A DNA stretch of 64,000 nt, taken from assembly GCA_017965425.1 (NCBI GenBank), contig JAGCPY010000067.1:62001-126000 (forward strand), given 5' to 3'. Position 1 is the first letter of the stretch; each line of letters starts with the position of its first letter. This document shows positions 43,568 to 52,262 of this stretch, piece by piece. Source of the DNA: Bacteroidaceae bacterium (lineage in GTDB: Bacteria > Bacteroidota > Bacteroidia > Bacteroidales > Bacteroidaceae). The notes beneath the pieces are model-generated. The model saw only the letters and a program-made list of their open reading frames with translations. It was not told where the DNA came from and did no database searches. A program made the translations under genes and the position numbers.

Positions 43568-44152
43568 CTATTTGCTGAACCAGCCGTGAATGGCTGTGTC
43601 GTAGTGACTGCTCACGCCAAAGGCGGCGGCGGCAAAGCAACGACGCTGTTCCAGCGTGGTCATAGCCCCTTGAGCCTGGAGGATTTCGAGCAGAGGACGA
43701 TACTGTTCCTTGGATGGAACGATGACAACATCCTTGAAGTTCTTAGCGCCTGCACGTATGAGGCTGATTCCGCCAATATCTATCTTCTCAATGATATCGG
43801 CCTCGGATGCTCCACTTGCCACCGTCTGCTCAAAGGGATAGAGATCAACGATGACAAGGTCTATCTCGGGAATCTCATAGTATTCCATTTGCTCGCGGTC
43901 GGCCTGAAGGTCACGGCGTCCGAGGATGCCGCCAAAGACTTTCGGATGCAAAGTCTTGACGCGACCTCCCAAGATGCTGGGATAACTTGTCAAGTCCTCC
44001 ACTTTCTGACATGGGTAACCAAGGCTTTCAATGAAAGCCTGTGTGCCACCCGTTGAAAGGAGACGGACACCTTCTTCGTTGAGCTTTTTCAGGAGGTCTT
44101 CAAGCCCGTCTTTGTGGAAGACGGAGATGAGTGCTGTTTTGATTCTTTTCAT
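43568..44152 (-). CDS. purH: IMP cyclohydrolase domain of PurH, without the transformylase domain
   Basis: 194 residues. The MGS-like fold that closes the purine ring of formyl-AICAR to IMP. Visible: KTALISVFHKDGLEDLLKKL, LLSTGGTQAFIESLG, SILGGRVKTLHPKVFGGILGRRD, DLVIVDLYPFEQTVASGAS and the Lys/Ile-rich EKIDIGGISLIRAGAKN. Bacterial PurH is normally about 510 residues with an AICAR formyltransferase domain after this one. Here the frame ends in a stop right at the domain boundary (FGVSSHYDTAIHGWFSK), and the 144 bases before mreB are too short to hold the rest. Either the transformylase is a separate gene elsewhere or the gene has been cut short. It follows the aminotransferase by 15 bases. 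Confidence 0.88.
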   Translation of the reverse strand: MKRIKTALISVFHKDGLEDLLKKLNEEGVRLLSTGGTQAFIESLGYPCQKVEDLTSYPSILGGRVKTLHPKVFGGILGRRDLQADREQMEYYEIPEIDLVIVDLYPFEQTVASGASEADIIEKIDIGGISLIRAGAKNFKDVVIVPSKEQYRPLLEILQAQGAMTTLEQRRCFAAAAFGVSSHYDTAIHGWFSK

Positions 44153-44167
44153 AAGGCTAAGGGCGTA

Positions 44168-45361
44168 TTAGTGCAGTCTTTCCAATGTTTGTTTGATACG
44201 GCGCATGGCCTCAACGATGTTCTCGTCACTCGTTGCATAACTCATGCGGAAACATTCGGGCGAACCAAAGGCATCGCCACCGACGGTGGCCACATGGCCA
44301 ACTTCCAACAAGTACATGGCGAAATCGGTGCTGTTCTTGATGACACGGCCGCCATCGGCCTTGCCAAAATAGCTGCTGCACTTGGGGAAGAGGTAGAAGG
44401 CGCCTTGCGGGTTGTTGACCTCGAGACCCGGAATATCTTTAGCCAGACGGACAATGAGATTCTTGCGACGCTCAAAGGCCTGACGCATCTCTTCCACACA
44501 CTGCTGTGAACCCGTGTATGCCGCCTCGGCTGCCTTCTGGCTGACGGAACAAGGGCCACTGGTATATTGACCTTGTAACTTGTTGCATCCCTTCACGACC
44601 CATTCAGGGGCGGCAATGAAACCGATGCGCCAACCTGTCATGGCGTAGGCCTTGCTGACACCGTTGATGATAACGACGCGGTCGCGGATGGCATCAAATT
44701 GTGCGATGCTCTCGTGACGGCCCACATAGTTGATATGTTCATAGATTTCATCTGCCAACACCATGACCTGCTCATGACGTGCCAGTACATCAGCCAATGC
44801 ACGCAACTCTTCCTTGGTATAGACAGACCCCGTCGGATTAGAGGGGGAACAGAGGATGAGAGCACGGGTCTTGGGGGTGATGGCAGCTTCGAGTTGCGAT
44901 GGCGTGATTTTGAAGTCTTGCTCAATGGGTGCATCAATATATACGGGAGTACCTTCTGCCAGCAAAACCATCTGAGGATAGCTAACCCAATAGGGGGCAG
45001 GAATGATGACCTCGTCTCCAGCGTTCACCAGTGCCATAACGACATTGCAGACGCTCTGTTTGGCACCATTGGAGCACAGAATCTGAGAGGGCGCATATTC
45101 AAGACCGTTTTCGTGACGGAGCTTGTCCACGATGGCTTGCTTCAACGAGGGATAGCCTGGCACTGGTGAGTAGCGGGAGTAGTTCTCCTCAACAGCGCGT
45201 ATGGCCGCAGCCTTAATATGGTCTGGCGTGTTGAAGTCGGGCTCACCGACGCTGAGGTTGATGACATCTATGCCTTGTGCTTTCAGTTCACTGCTTCGCT
45301 GACTCATGGCCAAAGTTGCCGAGGGTGCGAGGCGGTTCAAACGGTCCGAGAGGGTATTCAT
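44168..45361 (-). CDS. PLP-dependent class I aminotransferase (aspartate aminotransferase type)
   Basis: 397 residues from ATG at 45361 (MNTLSDRLNRLAPSATLAMSQRSSELKAQG); an ATG four codons upstream is possible. Transfers amino groups between aspartate-like donors and 2-oxoglutarate. Signatures: INLSVGEPDFNTPDHI, CSNGAKQSVCNVVMAL, LCSPSNPTGSVYTKEEL, the PLP lysine in NGVSKAYAMTGWRIGFIAAP, and the C-terminal RMSYATSDENIVEAMRRI. It belongs to the same subgroup as the thermophilic-type aspartate aminotransferases. Substrate specificity cannot be read from the sequence. Upstream of purH and the mre genes. Confidence 0.92.
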   Translation of the reverse strand: MNTLSDRLNRLAPSATLAMSQRSSELKAQGIDVINLSVGEPDFNTPDHIKAAAIRAVEENYSRYSPVPGYPSLKQAIVDKLRHENGLEYAPSQILCSNGAKQSVCNVVMALVNAGDEVIIPAPYWVSYPQMVLLAEGTPVYIDAPIEQDFKITPSQLEAAITPKTRALILCSPSNPTGSVYTKEELRALADVLARHEQVMVLADEIYEHINYVGRHESIAQFDAIRDRVVIINGVSKAYAMTGWRIGFIAAPEWVVKGCNKLQGQYTSGPCSVSQKAAEAAYTGSQQCVEEMRQAFERRKNLIVRLAKDIPGLEVNNPQGAFYLFPKCSSYFGKADGGRVIKNSTDFAMYLLEVGHVATVGGDAFGSPECFRMSYATSDENIVEAMRRIKQTLERLH

Positions 45362-45398
45362 GACTGAGTGCATTTTTAGTGCTTACTGGTTTTGGGTG

Positions 45399-45406
45399 CA
45401 AAGTTA
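45399..45406 (-). promoter_or_regulatory. -7 element for the aminotransferase-purH-mre run
   Basis: TAACTTTG on the minus strand (45406-45399), 38 bases before the ATG at 45361, in the 121-base gap after ribBA. No clear -33 element. Confidence 0.45.
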
Positions 45407-45482
45407 GACAAAAAAGTTGATATACGTCAGCGCAAAAGGCTAAGAATTTCAGGGTTTAGCTAAAAACATTGATTTGGGGCAA

Positions 45483-46691
45483 TCACTTGTTGAAATGCAA
45501 CATATGTCCCATTCTTTCCTGCTTGGTTTTCAAATAGCGTTCGTTGTACTTGTTGGGCTGCACTTCGATAGGTACATTCTCCACGATTTCCAGTCCATAC
45601 GCTTCGAGCCCCACACGCTTGACCGGGTTGTTCGTCAGCAGTCGTATCTTGTGCACACCCAAATGCCGAAGTATTTGTGCGCCTACGCCATAGTCGCGTT
45701 CATCGGGGCGAAAACCGAGGTGGATATTGGCTTCGACGGTGTCGTCGCCTTCCTCTTGCAACTTATAGGCCTTCATCTTGTTAAAGAGCCCTATTCCCCT
45801 TCCTTCCTGATTCATGTACAAAAGGATTCCTTTCCCTTCACGTTCAATCATTTGCATGGAGCGGTGCAGCTGTTCGCCACAGTCGCAACGCTGGCTTCCG
45901 AAGATGTCGCCCGTGGCACAGGATGAATGAACACGCACCAGCACAGGCTCGTCGGCCTCCCAAGAGCCTTTGATCAGCGCCACATGCTCCAAGCCGTTAG
46001 AAATCTGGCGGAAAGTGATGTCGCGGAAATGTCCATAGGCAGTGGGCAAATCTACTTCGGGTGCCGCCTCCACCATCTGTTCGCGTTGCAGTCGATAGGC
46101 GATGAGGTCACGGATGGTGATAATACGTATGCCGTGACGCTCCGCCACTTCCTTCAGTTGCGGCATACGGGCCATGGTTCCGTCTGCATTCAATATCTCT
46201 ATCAGTGCAGCCGCGGGTTGCATTCCGGCCAGACGTGCCATGTCGATGCTGGCTTCGGTATGCCCTGCACGGCGGAGCACGCCGCGGTCTTGAGCATACA
46301 GCGGATTGATGTGCCCTGGGCGTCCGAAGTCTGCGGCCTTGGCCGTGGGGTCTGCCAGATGACGGATGGTGGCTGCCCTGTCTGCCGCACTGACGCCCGT
46401 GGTGCAACCATCAAGCTTATCGACCGTGACGGTGAATGGTGTGCCCAAAACGGAAGTATTGTCCTGCACTTGGTGTGGAAGCTCCAATTGTTCGGCGCGG
46501 CTGATGGTGATAGGTGCACAGAGGACTCCGCGTCCTTCACGGAGCATGAAGTTCACTTTGTCTGGGGTAATCAGTTCGGCTGCCGTCACAAAGTCGCCTT
46601 CGTTCTCGCGGTCCTCGTCATCCACAATGATGATGAACTTCCCCTCACGGAAGTCCTTGATGGCATCCTCAATGGAAGATAGCTGTATCAT
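45483..46691 (-). CDS. ribBA: Bifunctional riboflavin enzyme: DHBP synthase and GTP cyclohydrolase II
   Basis: 402 residues. Both entry steps of riboflavin synthesis. Residues 1-200: 3,4-dihydroxy-2-butanone 4-phosphate synthase with [37 protein letters not shown] and [29 protein letters not shown]. Residues of about 205-402: GTP cyclohydrolase II with the zinc cysteines in [20 protein letters not shown], then [18 protein letters not shown] and [18 protein letters not shown]. It starts seven bases after the permease gene. No FMN riboswitch is visible, as the gap is too small. Confidence 0.96.
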   Translation of the reverse strand: MIQLSSIEDAIKDFREGKFIIIVDDEDRENEGDFVTAAELITPDKVNFMLREGRGVLCAPITISRAEQLELPHQVQDNTSVLGTPFTVTVDKLDGCTTGVSAADRAATIRHLADPTAKAADFGRPGHINPLYAQDRGVLRRAGHTEASIDMARLAGMQPAAALIEILNADGTMARMPQLKEVAERHGIRIITIRDLIAYRLQREQMVEAAPEVDLPTAYGHFRDITFRQISNGLEHVALIKGSWEADEPVLVRVHSSCATGDIFGSQRCDCGEQLHRSMQMIEREGKGILLYMNQEGRGIGLFNKMKAYKLQEEGDDTVEANIHLGFRPDERDYGVGAQILRHLGVHKIRLLTNNPVKRVGLEAYGLEIVENVPIEVQPNKYNERYLKTKQERMGHMLHFNK

Positions 46692-46698
46692 AATCTCT

Positions 46699-48603
46699 CT
46701 ATTTTTTATTGTCTATTCGTTGAATGATGTAGCTGAGTTGTTTCTGCAATTGTTCCATGTCCCTCCACAACCGCAGGCGATAACGCCAGATGCGAATCCA
46801 CAAAATGATACCGACAGGGAAGAACACACCTATCAGTATATTCAGGTTCGGGCGGCGGAACGGACGTGTGTGGGCATCGGGCACCAGAATCGGCACATCG
46901 TTCAAGGCACCGATAACGCGGTTGTCACGACTATTGGATAATTCCTCCACGAAGCTTTCAAGACGGCTGCTGAGCTCTATGACAACAGCGTCTGGTTCAT
47001 AACGGAAGAAAACGCGGAAGTAATTGGGCAACAGCCATAACTGATGCGTCCGGACATAGTCGGCACAATCCGTGATGAAAGTCCTCAATTTCGGCACCAG
47101 GCTGACGGCATCCACCTCCACCATAATGACTTCCTTGCGGGCGATGCTGCGGTGCAGACGCAGGCCGAAGAGACGACGGAAGAAACGCTGGTAGGCCTCA
47201 AAGTTGAAGACCGCCGAGTCTTGATTGGCCTTATAGGTGAGCCAAGCCCCGATGGGAGCCAGGACCATCGTACTCAACCAAAGCCCGAAAGCGACATCCC
47301 AGTCACCGGTCTTGGCCAACTTCTCGCCTGTAATATTCACCATATAATAAAAGATGAATATGACGACCGACACGACCACGGGAATGCCCAGTCCGCCTTT
47401 GCGGATAATGGCTCCGAGCGGTGCGCCAATGAAGAAGAAGATCAGACAGGCCAGCGAGAGGGAGAATTTCTTGTGACGTTCTACCCTGTGGATGCGCAAC
47501 GAACGGTTCACATCGAAGCTGAACGTCTGGAAAAGGTCGGTCTGCGAAGTTCCGGTGCGCACACGGTCCACCGCCGTGCGGGCGGCACGTTCCCGTTCAT
47601 GGTCGGTCAAGTTGAGATAAAGCGAGTCGAAGTGTTGCGGTCTCTCCGCTACACGTTGTGCCAACTGAGCCGAATCGGCACGTCCACTCAAGCGGGTATG
47701 GACAAGGAAACCACGGGTATATTCTTCGTACTTCTGATGCCCCATGGAGTCAAGGTAATGGGAGATGCTGTCAATGCCCCTGTTTATCATCTTCAGGTTC
47801 TTGGTCTGCGCATTGCCATTGAACAGCTCGGCATCCATCACACTGAAGTTATTGTCGAACGGAATGAGATCCACCTCTTTCTTGAATGTTTCGCGCAGAT
47901 AGGGCACAGTGCTCTTATCCAAGGCACTGCCCGTATTCTGCATGTTCCTGAACCGTTCGCCGTCGTAGAGTGTCAGTTGGAGGTGCATATCGTCTGCGGT
48001 GGACTGTATGCGTCCAGAGTCGGCAAGCACAATCTGAGTATCATCGAAGCCACTGCCCTGTGTATAGATCATGACACCGTAGAGCATTCCTGTCTTCATG
48101 TCCTTATGTTCCACAAAAAGGTTATAGCCTGGAATCTCATTGTAGAATTGCCCCTCGGGGATTTCCATTTCCGGGGACTTGTGTTTCATTGAATAAATCA
48201 ATGCTGCCAACTGTTTGCTGGCCTCCGGAGCTACTACGTTTTGGAAATAGAATGAACCGCAGGCGACGAGCACGACAAAACTCAAGACCGAACGGATGAT
48301 GCGCACCAAGGGTATGCCCGCAGCCTTCATGGCCAGCAGTTCCAAACGCTCCCCCATGTTCCCGAACGAAATCAACGAGGCAAGCAGCAACGCCAGAGGC
48401 AATGAGATTGGCACCAACGTCATGGCAGCATAGAAGAAGAATCGCGCGATGACATCCATCGAGAGGCCCTTGCCAATCAAGTCGTCCACATACCGCCACA
48501 GGAACTGCATCATGAAGATGAACAGGCAGATGAAGAAAGTTCCCGCAAAGAGCAGGCAGAATTGCTTCAGAATATATTTATCGAGCTTCTTAATGATTTG
48601 CAT
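46699..48603 (-). CDS. LptF/LptG-type permease (YjgP/YjgQ family)
   Basis: 634 residues. Inner-membrane part of the lipopolysaccharide export transporter. N-terminal membrane segments are clear ([65 protein letters not shown], with the conserved G-E-L-A-K-A-GI stretch), a large periplasmic beta-jellyroll follows, then three C-terminal helices ([61 protein letters not shown]). About 150 extra residues and a further membrane segment follow, making it much longer than E. coli LptF or LptG (about 360), as is usual for the Bacteroidetes form. Whether it acts as LptF or LptG is not clear. Confidence 0.88.
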   Translation of the reverse strand: MQIIKKLDKYILKQFCLLFAGTFFICLFIFMMQFLWRYVDDLIGKGLSMDVIARFFFYAAMTLVPISLPLALLLASLISFGNMGERLELLAMKAAGIPLVRIIRSVLSFVVLVACGSFYFQNVVAPEASKQLAALIYSMKHKSPEMEIPEGQFYNEIPGYNLFVEHKDMKTGMLYGVMIYTQGSGFDDTQIVLADSGRIQSTADDMHLQLTLYDGERFRNMQNTGSALDKSTVPYLRETFKKEVDLIPFDNNFSVMDAELFNGNAQTKNLKMINRGIDSISHYLDSMGHQKYEEYTRGFLVHTRLSGRADSAQLAQRVAERPQHFDSLYLNLTDHERERAARTAVDRVRTGTSQTDLFQTFSFDVNRSLRIHRVERHKKFSLSLACLIFFFIGAPLGAIIRKGGLGIPVVVSVVIFIFYYMVNITGEKLAKTGDWDVAFGLWLSTMVLAPIGAWLTYKANQDSAVFNFEAYQRFFRRLFGLRLHRSIARKEVIMVEVDAVSLVPKLRTFITDCADYVRTHQLWLLPNYFRVFFRYEPDAVVIELSSRLESFVEELSNSRDNRVIGALNDVPILVPDAHTRPFRRPNLNILIGVFFPVGIILWIRIWRYRLRLWRDMEQLQKQLSYIIQRIDNKK

Positions 48604-48626
48604 GTATGGAAGCGGATTAGCGGCTG

Positions 48627-48634
48627 CAAAGATA
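48627..48634 (-). promoter_or_regulatory. -7 element for the permease-ribBA operon
   Basis: TATCTTTG on the minus strand (48634-48627), 24 bases before the ATG at 48603; no good -33 element. Confidence 0.45.
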
Positions 48635-48751
48635 GAGATAATCTTTGAACTTTGGGGGATGCGGGCGGAACTTTTATGCTCCCGCTATGATTTATTTACA
48701 CCTCTGGCATCAAATCTTCACATTTCGAAACTCAGATTTCAAACTTTTATG

Positions 48752-48759
48752 TATCTTTG
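48752..48759 (+). promoter_or_regulatory. -7 element for the glycoside hydrolase gene
   Basis: TATCTTTG, 31 bases before the ATG at 48791. The -33 region has no clear TTG, so activation by a regulator is possible. Confidence 0.5.
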
Positions 48760-48790
48760 CCGCACGATAAACGACAAAATTATTCACACC

Positions 48791-51325
48791 ATGAAACGTT
48801 TTTCCATTCTTTGCGTTTTGGCGGCCTTGGCATGGACGTCACACGCACAACGTAGCGAAACTCTTTTGCGTGAAGGCTGGCGCTTCCATCGAGGCGATGT
48901 CACAGATGCCGCTCAACCCGACTTCGACGACACAAGTTGGCAAGCTGTCAGCGTCCCCCATGACTGGGCCATCACAGGGCCTTTCTCGCGCGACTGCGAC
49001 CTACAGAAAGTAGCCGTCACGCAAAACGGCGAGCGCGTCGCCACATGGAAAACCGGGCGCACGGGCGGACTGCCTTACACGGGTGTGGGCTGGTATCGCA
49101 AAACTTTCACCTGTCCCACAGAGGGGCGGTTGACGCTCATCATTGACGGTGCGATGAGCGAGGCACATGTCTTCGTGAACGGGCGGGAGGCTATCTCCTG
49201 GCCGTTCGGCTACAACTCTTTTTACGTAGAAATCAGCGACTTCATTCACAAGGACGGCACGCCCAATGTTCTCGCGGTCCGACTTGAAAACCGTGAGCAA
49301 AGCAGCCGCTGGTATAGCGGTGCCGGACTCTACAGGAACGTCCATCTGGTTTATACCGCCAATACGCATGTGGCAACGTGGGGCACGCAAGTGACATGCC
49401 GCCTGTTCAAAGAAGCGCAAGCTCCCGACAGCCTGAAGGCCGCCGTCACCCTCCGCACCTCCTTCGAGAACGCCGAGGGAAAAACGCTCCGCCTCCTCAC
49501 CGTCATCACCGGACCCGACGGCCGTCCCGTCGCCGAGAAAGAGAACACGCAGACCGTCGCACACGGACAGCCCTTCGTACAGAACTTCATCGTCAACGCG
49601 CCCCGCCTTTGGTCACCAGAGACACCACACCTCTACAAAGCCGTCACGCGCGTCTTCCTCGACAAATCGGACTCCGAGACAACATTCCTCGACGACTACG
49701 CCACCGTCTTCGGCATACGCTCCATCGACTTCATCCCCGACCGGGGCTTTTTCCTCAACGGCCAGCCACGCAAGTTCCAAGGGGTCTGCAACCACCACGA
49801 TCTGGGTCCATTGGGTGCTGCCGTCAACCGGGCTGCCTTGCGACGCCAGCTGACACTCCTCAAGGACATGGGCTGCGACGCCATCCGAACCAGCCACAAC
49901 ATGCCCGCCCCGGAACTGGTCGAACTCTGCGACTCCATGGGATTCATGATGATGGTGGAGCCATTCGACGAATGGGACAAGGCCAAGTGCAAGAATGGCT
50001 ACCACCGCTATTTCAAGGAGTGGGCGGAGCGAGATATGGTAAACATGTTGCGCCACTACAGAAACCACGCCTCCGTCATTCTCTGGAGCATCGGAAACGA
50101 AGTGCCCACGCAATGCTCGCCCGACGGTTACAAGGTCGCACGATTCTTGCAGGACATCTGTCATCGTGAAGACCCTACACGCCCCGTGACTTGCGGCATG
50201 GACCAGGTAAGTTGTGTCCTTGACAACGGCTTCGCCGCCCAACTGGACATCCCCGGATTCAACTATCGTGCCCATCGTTATGAGGAGGCATACGCAAGGC
50301 TTCCACAAAACATCGTCCTCGGCTCAGAGACCAGCAGCACCGTCAGCAGCCGTGGCATCTACAAGTTGCCTGCCAAACTGCGCGCAGATGCGACCTACGA
50401 CGACCACCAGTCCAGCGGTTACGACTTGGAGTATTGCGGGTGGAGCAACACACCTGACCACGACTTTGCCAATGCTGACGACCATGACTGGGAGATTGGT
50501 CAATTCGTATGGACGGGCTTTGACTACCTGGGCGAACCGTCGCCATACGACACCGATGCCTGGCCGTCACACAGCAGCCTCTTCGGGATTATCGACCTGG
50601 CCAGCATCCCTAAAGACCGCTACTTCCTCTACCGCAGTCTCTGGAACCGACGTGAGCACACGCTCCACGTGTTGCCTCACTGGACTTGGCCGGGACATGA
50701 GGGACAGGTGGTGCCTGTTTTTGTCTATACCGACGCTCCCGAAGCCGAGCTTTTTGTCAATGGCAAGAGCCAGGGCATCCAGCGCAAGCTCACCCGTGAG
50801 GAGTCCCTTGCCGCCAAAGCTGCCGACGACCCGCTCTGGCTGCAACGCCGCTACCGTCTGATGTGGACAGATGTCAAGTACGAGCCCGGAGAGCTCAAGG
50901 TCGTCGCACACTACCCCTCTTCCACATCCACTCCCAGCGCAGGCAGGAACAGCGCCACCACCAAGGAAGCCATTGTGCACACGGCATCCTCACCCCACCA
51001 TCTCGAACTCGTGCCCGACCGTACGCACCTGACTGCCGACGGCAACGATTTGGCCTACGTGACCGTGCGCGTGGTGGATAAAGCCGGCAATCTCATACCC
51101 AATGCCGCCCACCTCGTCAGCTTCAAGGTGAAAGGAGCCGGTCGTTTCCGCGCCGCCGCCAATGGAGACGCGGCCAACCTCGACCTCTTCCACCTGCCAC
51201 AGCATCACGCATTCGCTGGACAGCTTACCGCCATCGTCCAGGCGGGAACACACGCCGGCGACATCACGCTCGAAGCCACTGCCAAAGGTTTAAAGAAGGC
51301 CACCCTCAACCTGACAACCCGCTAA
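48791..51325 (+). CDS. Secreted family 2 glycoside hydrolase, beta-galactosidase type
   Basis: 844 residues from ATG at 48791 (MKRFSILCVLAALAWTSHAQ, a signal peptide); the frame is open 114 codons further upstream, but that part is antisense to the permease gene. Domain order: sugar-binding jellyroll (WRFHRGD, SVPHDWAI, YTGVGWYRKTF, HVFVNGREA), immunoglobulin-like domain, TIM barrel (RGFFLNGQPRKFQGVCNHHDLGPLGAA, CDAIRTSHNMPAPELVELCDSMGFMMMVEPFDEW), and C-terminal DUF4982-like and Big-like domains. Catalytic acid/base E437 in SIGNEVP; likely nucleophile E513 in LGSETSS. It probably removes terminal beta-galactose or a related sugar in the periplasm; the substrate cannot be read. No SusC/SusD pair lies nearby, so this is not a typical polysaccharide locus. 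Confidence 0.92.
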   Translation: MKRFSILCVLAALAWTSHAQRSETLLREGWRFHRGDVTDAAQPDFDDTSWQAVSVPHDWAITGPFSRDCDLQKVAVTQNGERVATWKTGRTGGLPYTGVGWYRKTFTCPTEGRLTLIIDGAMSEAHVFVNGREAISWPFGYNSFYVEISDFIHKDGTPNVLAVRLENREQSSRWYSGAGLYRNVHLVYTANTHVATWGTQVTCRLFKEAQAPDSLKAAVTLRTSFENAEGKTLRLLTVITGPDGRPVAEKENTQTVAHGQPFVQNFIVNAPRLWSPETPHLYKAVTRVFLDKSDSETTFLDDYATVFGIRSIDFIPDRGFFLNGQPRKFQGVCNHHDLGPLGAAVNRAALRRQLTLLKDMGCDAIRTSHNMPAPELVELCDSMGFMMMVEPFDEWDKAKCKNGYHRYFKEWAERDMVNMLRHYRNHASVILWSIGNEVPTQCSPDGYKVARFLQDICHREDPTRPVTCGMDQVSCVLDNGFAAQLDIPGFNYRAHRYEEAYARLPQNIVLGSETSSTVSSRGIYKLPAKLRADATYDDHQSSGYDLEYCGWSNTPDHDFANADDHDWEIGQFVWTGFDYLGEPSPYDTDAWPSHSSLFGIIDLASIPKDRYFLYRSLWNRREHTLHVLPHWTWPGHEGQVVPVFVYTDAPEAELFVNGKSQGIQRKLTREESLAAKAADDPLWLQRRYRLMWTDVKYEPGELKVVAHYPSSTSTPSAGRNSATTKEAIVHTASSPHHLELVPDRTHLTADGNDLAYVTVRVVDKAGNLIPNAAHLVSFKVKGAGRFRAAANGDAANLDLFHLPQHHAFAGQLTAIVQAGTHAGDITLEATAKGLKKATLNLTTR

Positions 51326-51333
51326 GGCAACTC

Positions 51334-51407
51334 ACCCACACCTCTGCCACAACACCCGTACACCTTACGGGCAGAACGTCAATATCTTCAAGGCTTCACG
51401 CACACAC
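51334..51407. repeat. Decayed 22-bp-period array
   Basis: In the convergent gap after the glycoside hydrolase gene, units fall on a 22-base grid: acccacac (51334), ccgtacac (51356), gtcaatat (51378), gcacacac (51400). The third unit's flank gcagaacgt (51371-51379) matches the flank of the 37537 unit. No full GTGTACAC remains; the match is weaker than at the other three sites. Confidence 0.45.
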
Positions 51408-51433
51408 CTTCGCCGGAGGTGATGAATACAACA

Positions 51434-51470
51434 AACGCGGATTGCACGTTTCACAAGTGCAATCCGCGTT
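51434..51470. terminator. Bidirectional hairpin terminator
   Basis: A perfect 14-bp stem (aacgcggattgcac / gtgcaatccgcgtt) with a nine-base loop between two convergent genes, 108 bases after the hydrolase stop and 26 bases before the stop of the 212-residue protein gene. Confidence 0.75.
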
Positions 51471-51495
51471 GATGGATGATTCCTGTCTTGCTCGC

Positions 51496-52134
51496 TTATT
51501 CGGCGGGAACTACACGGTCTGCGATAGCAGCGGCAGCCTTGTTGGCGATATCTGCAGAGAGGCTGGACTCGCCGACAGCAGCGTCGTAAGCAGCCTGACG
51601 TGCACGAGAGGCCGTGGCCTCGTTGACGATGAAGTAGGTCTGAAGTTCAGAAACACCCGTCTGCGGATTGGTGCGAATAATGCTGAAGCTGGCCTTGAGC
51701 TGTCCCTTGATTTCAGCTTCGACCTTCGACAGATAGATGGCACTGAACTTGTCAACTTCCTCGCTGACCTCGTTGGCATTGCCTTCGAGCGTGGTCTTAA
51801 TCTGTGCCTTGATGCGCGCATTGGCCTCAGCAGCATAGCGGTTGGCAGCACTGTTCTGTGCGGCTGTGGCGAGGATGTTCTTGGACTTGCCCTGACCGTA
51901 GCCGATGATTTCGAACACGCCATCCCCGCCTTCTTCGAGAGCTTGGTAGTGCTTTAGAAGGGCCACGTCAAGACTGCGGGAAGTGCCGAAGATTTCCCAG
52001 CCACCCTTCTTGAAATCTTTTTTCTTGGCAGCGAGTTCCTTCTTGAGTGCCTTGTCGAGCGCCTTGTTCTGTGCGGCAGCAGGAGCTGCGATGAGCAGCC
52101 CCAGGGCCATGATGACGAAAAGAATCTTTTTCAT
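51496..52134 (-). CDS. Secreted protein of unknown function, LPP20-like
   Basis: 212 residues. The signal peptide is MKKILFVIMALGLLIAAPAAAQ. The rest is helical and alanine-rich: a lysine-rich stretch (KALDKALKKELAAKKKDFKKGGW), then EIIGYGQGKSKNILATAAQNSAANRYAAEANARIKAQIKTTLEG, a pattern resembling LPP20-family lipoproteins (G-x-G, then regularly spaced alanines). No lipobox cysteine is present. Function unknown. It is the last gene of the minus-strand envelope run, 128 bases after the larger LPP20-like gene, and shares that motif with it. Confidence 0.8.
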   Translation of the reverse strand: MKKILFVIMALGLLIAAPAAAQNKALDKALKKELAAKKKDFKKGGWEIFGTSRSLDVALLKHYQALEEGGDGVFEIIGYGQGKSKNILATAAQNSAANRYAAEANARIKAQIKTTLEGNANEVSEEVDKFSAIYLSKVEAEIKGQLKASFSIIRTNPQTGVSELQTYFIVNEATASRARQAAYDAAVGESSLSADIANKAAAAIADRVVPAE

Positions 52135-52262
52135 TTTCTTGTTGTTTTTAGGGTTAATTGATGAGACTTTGTATCTTGGAACCCGAAGGTTCGTCTTGGT
52201 TTAATCTGCTGTTTGTCTTATAGGGTAAATCCCATTCAACAGGGAGGTTGTCCCTAAGCCGT

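Noticed and set aside
48449-48790. Upstream extension of the glycoside hydrolase frame
   Set aside because: It is antisense to the permease gene and runs through the -7 element; the ATG at 48791 starts a perfect signal peptide.
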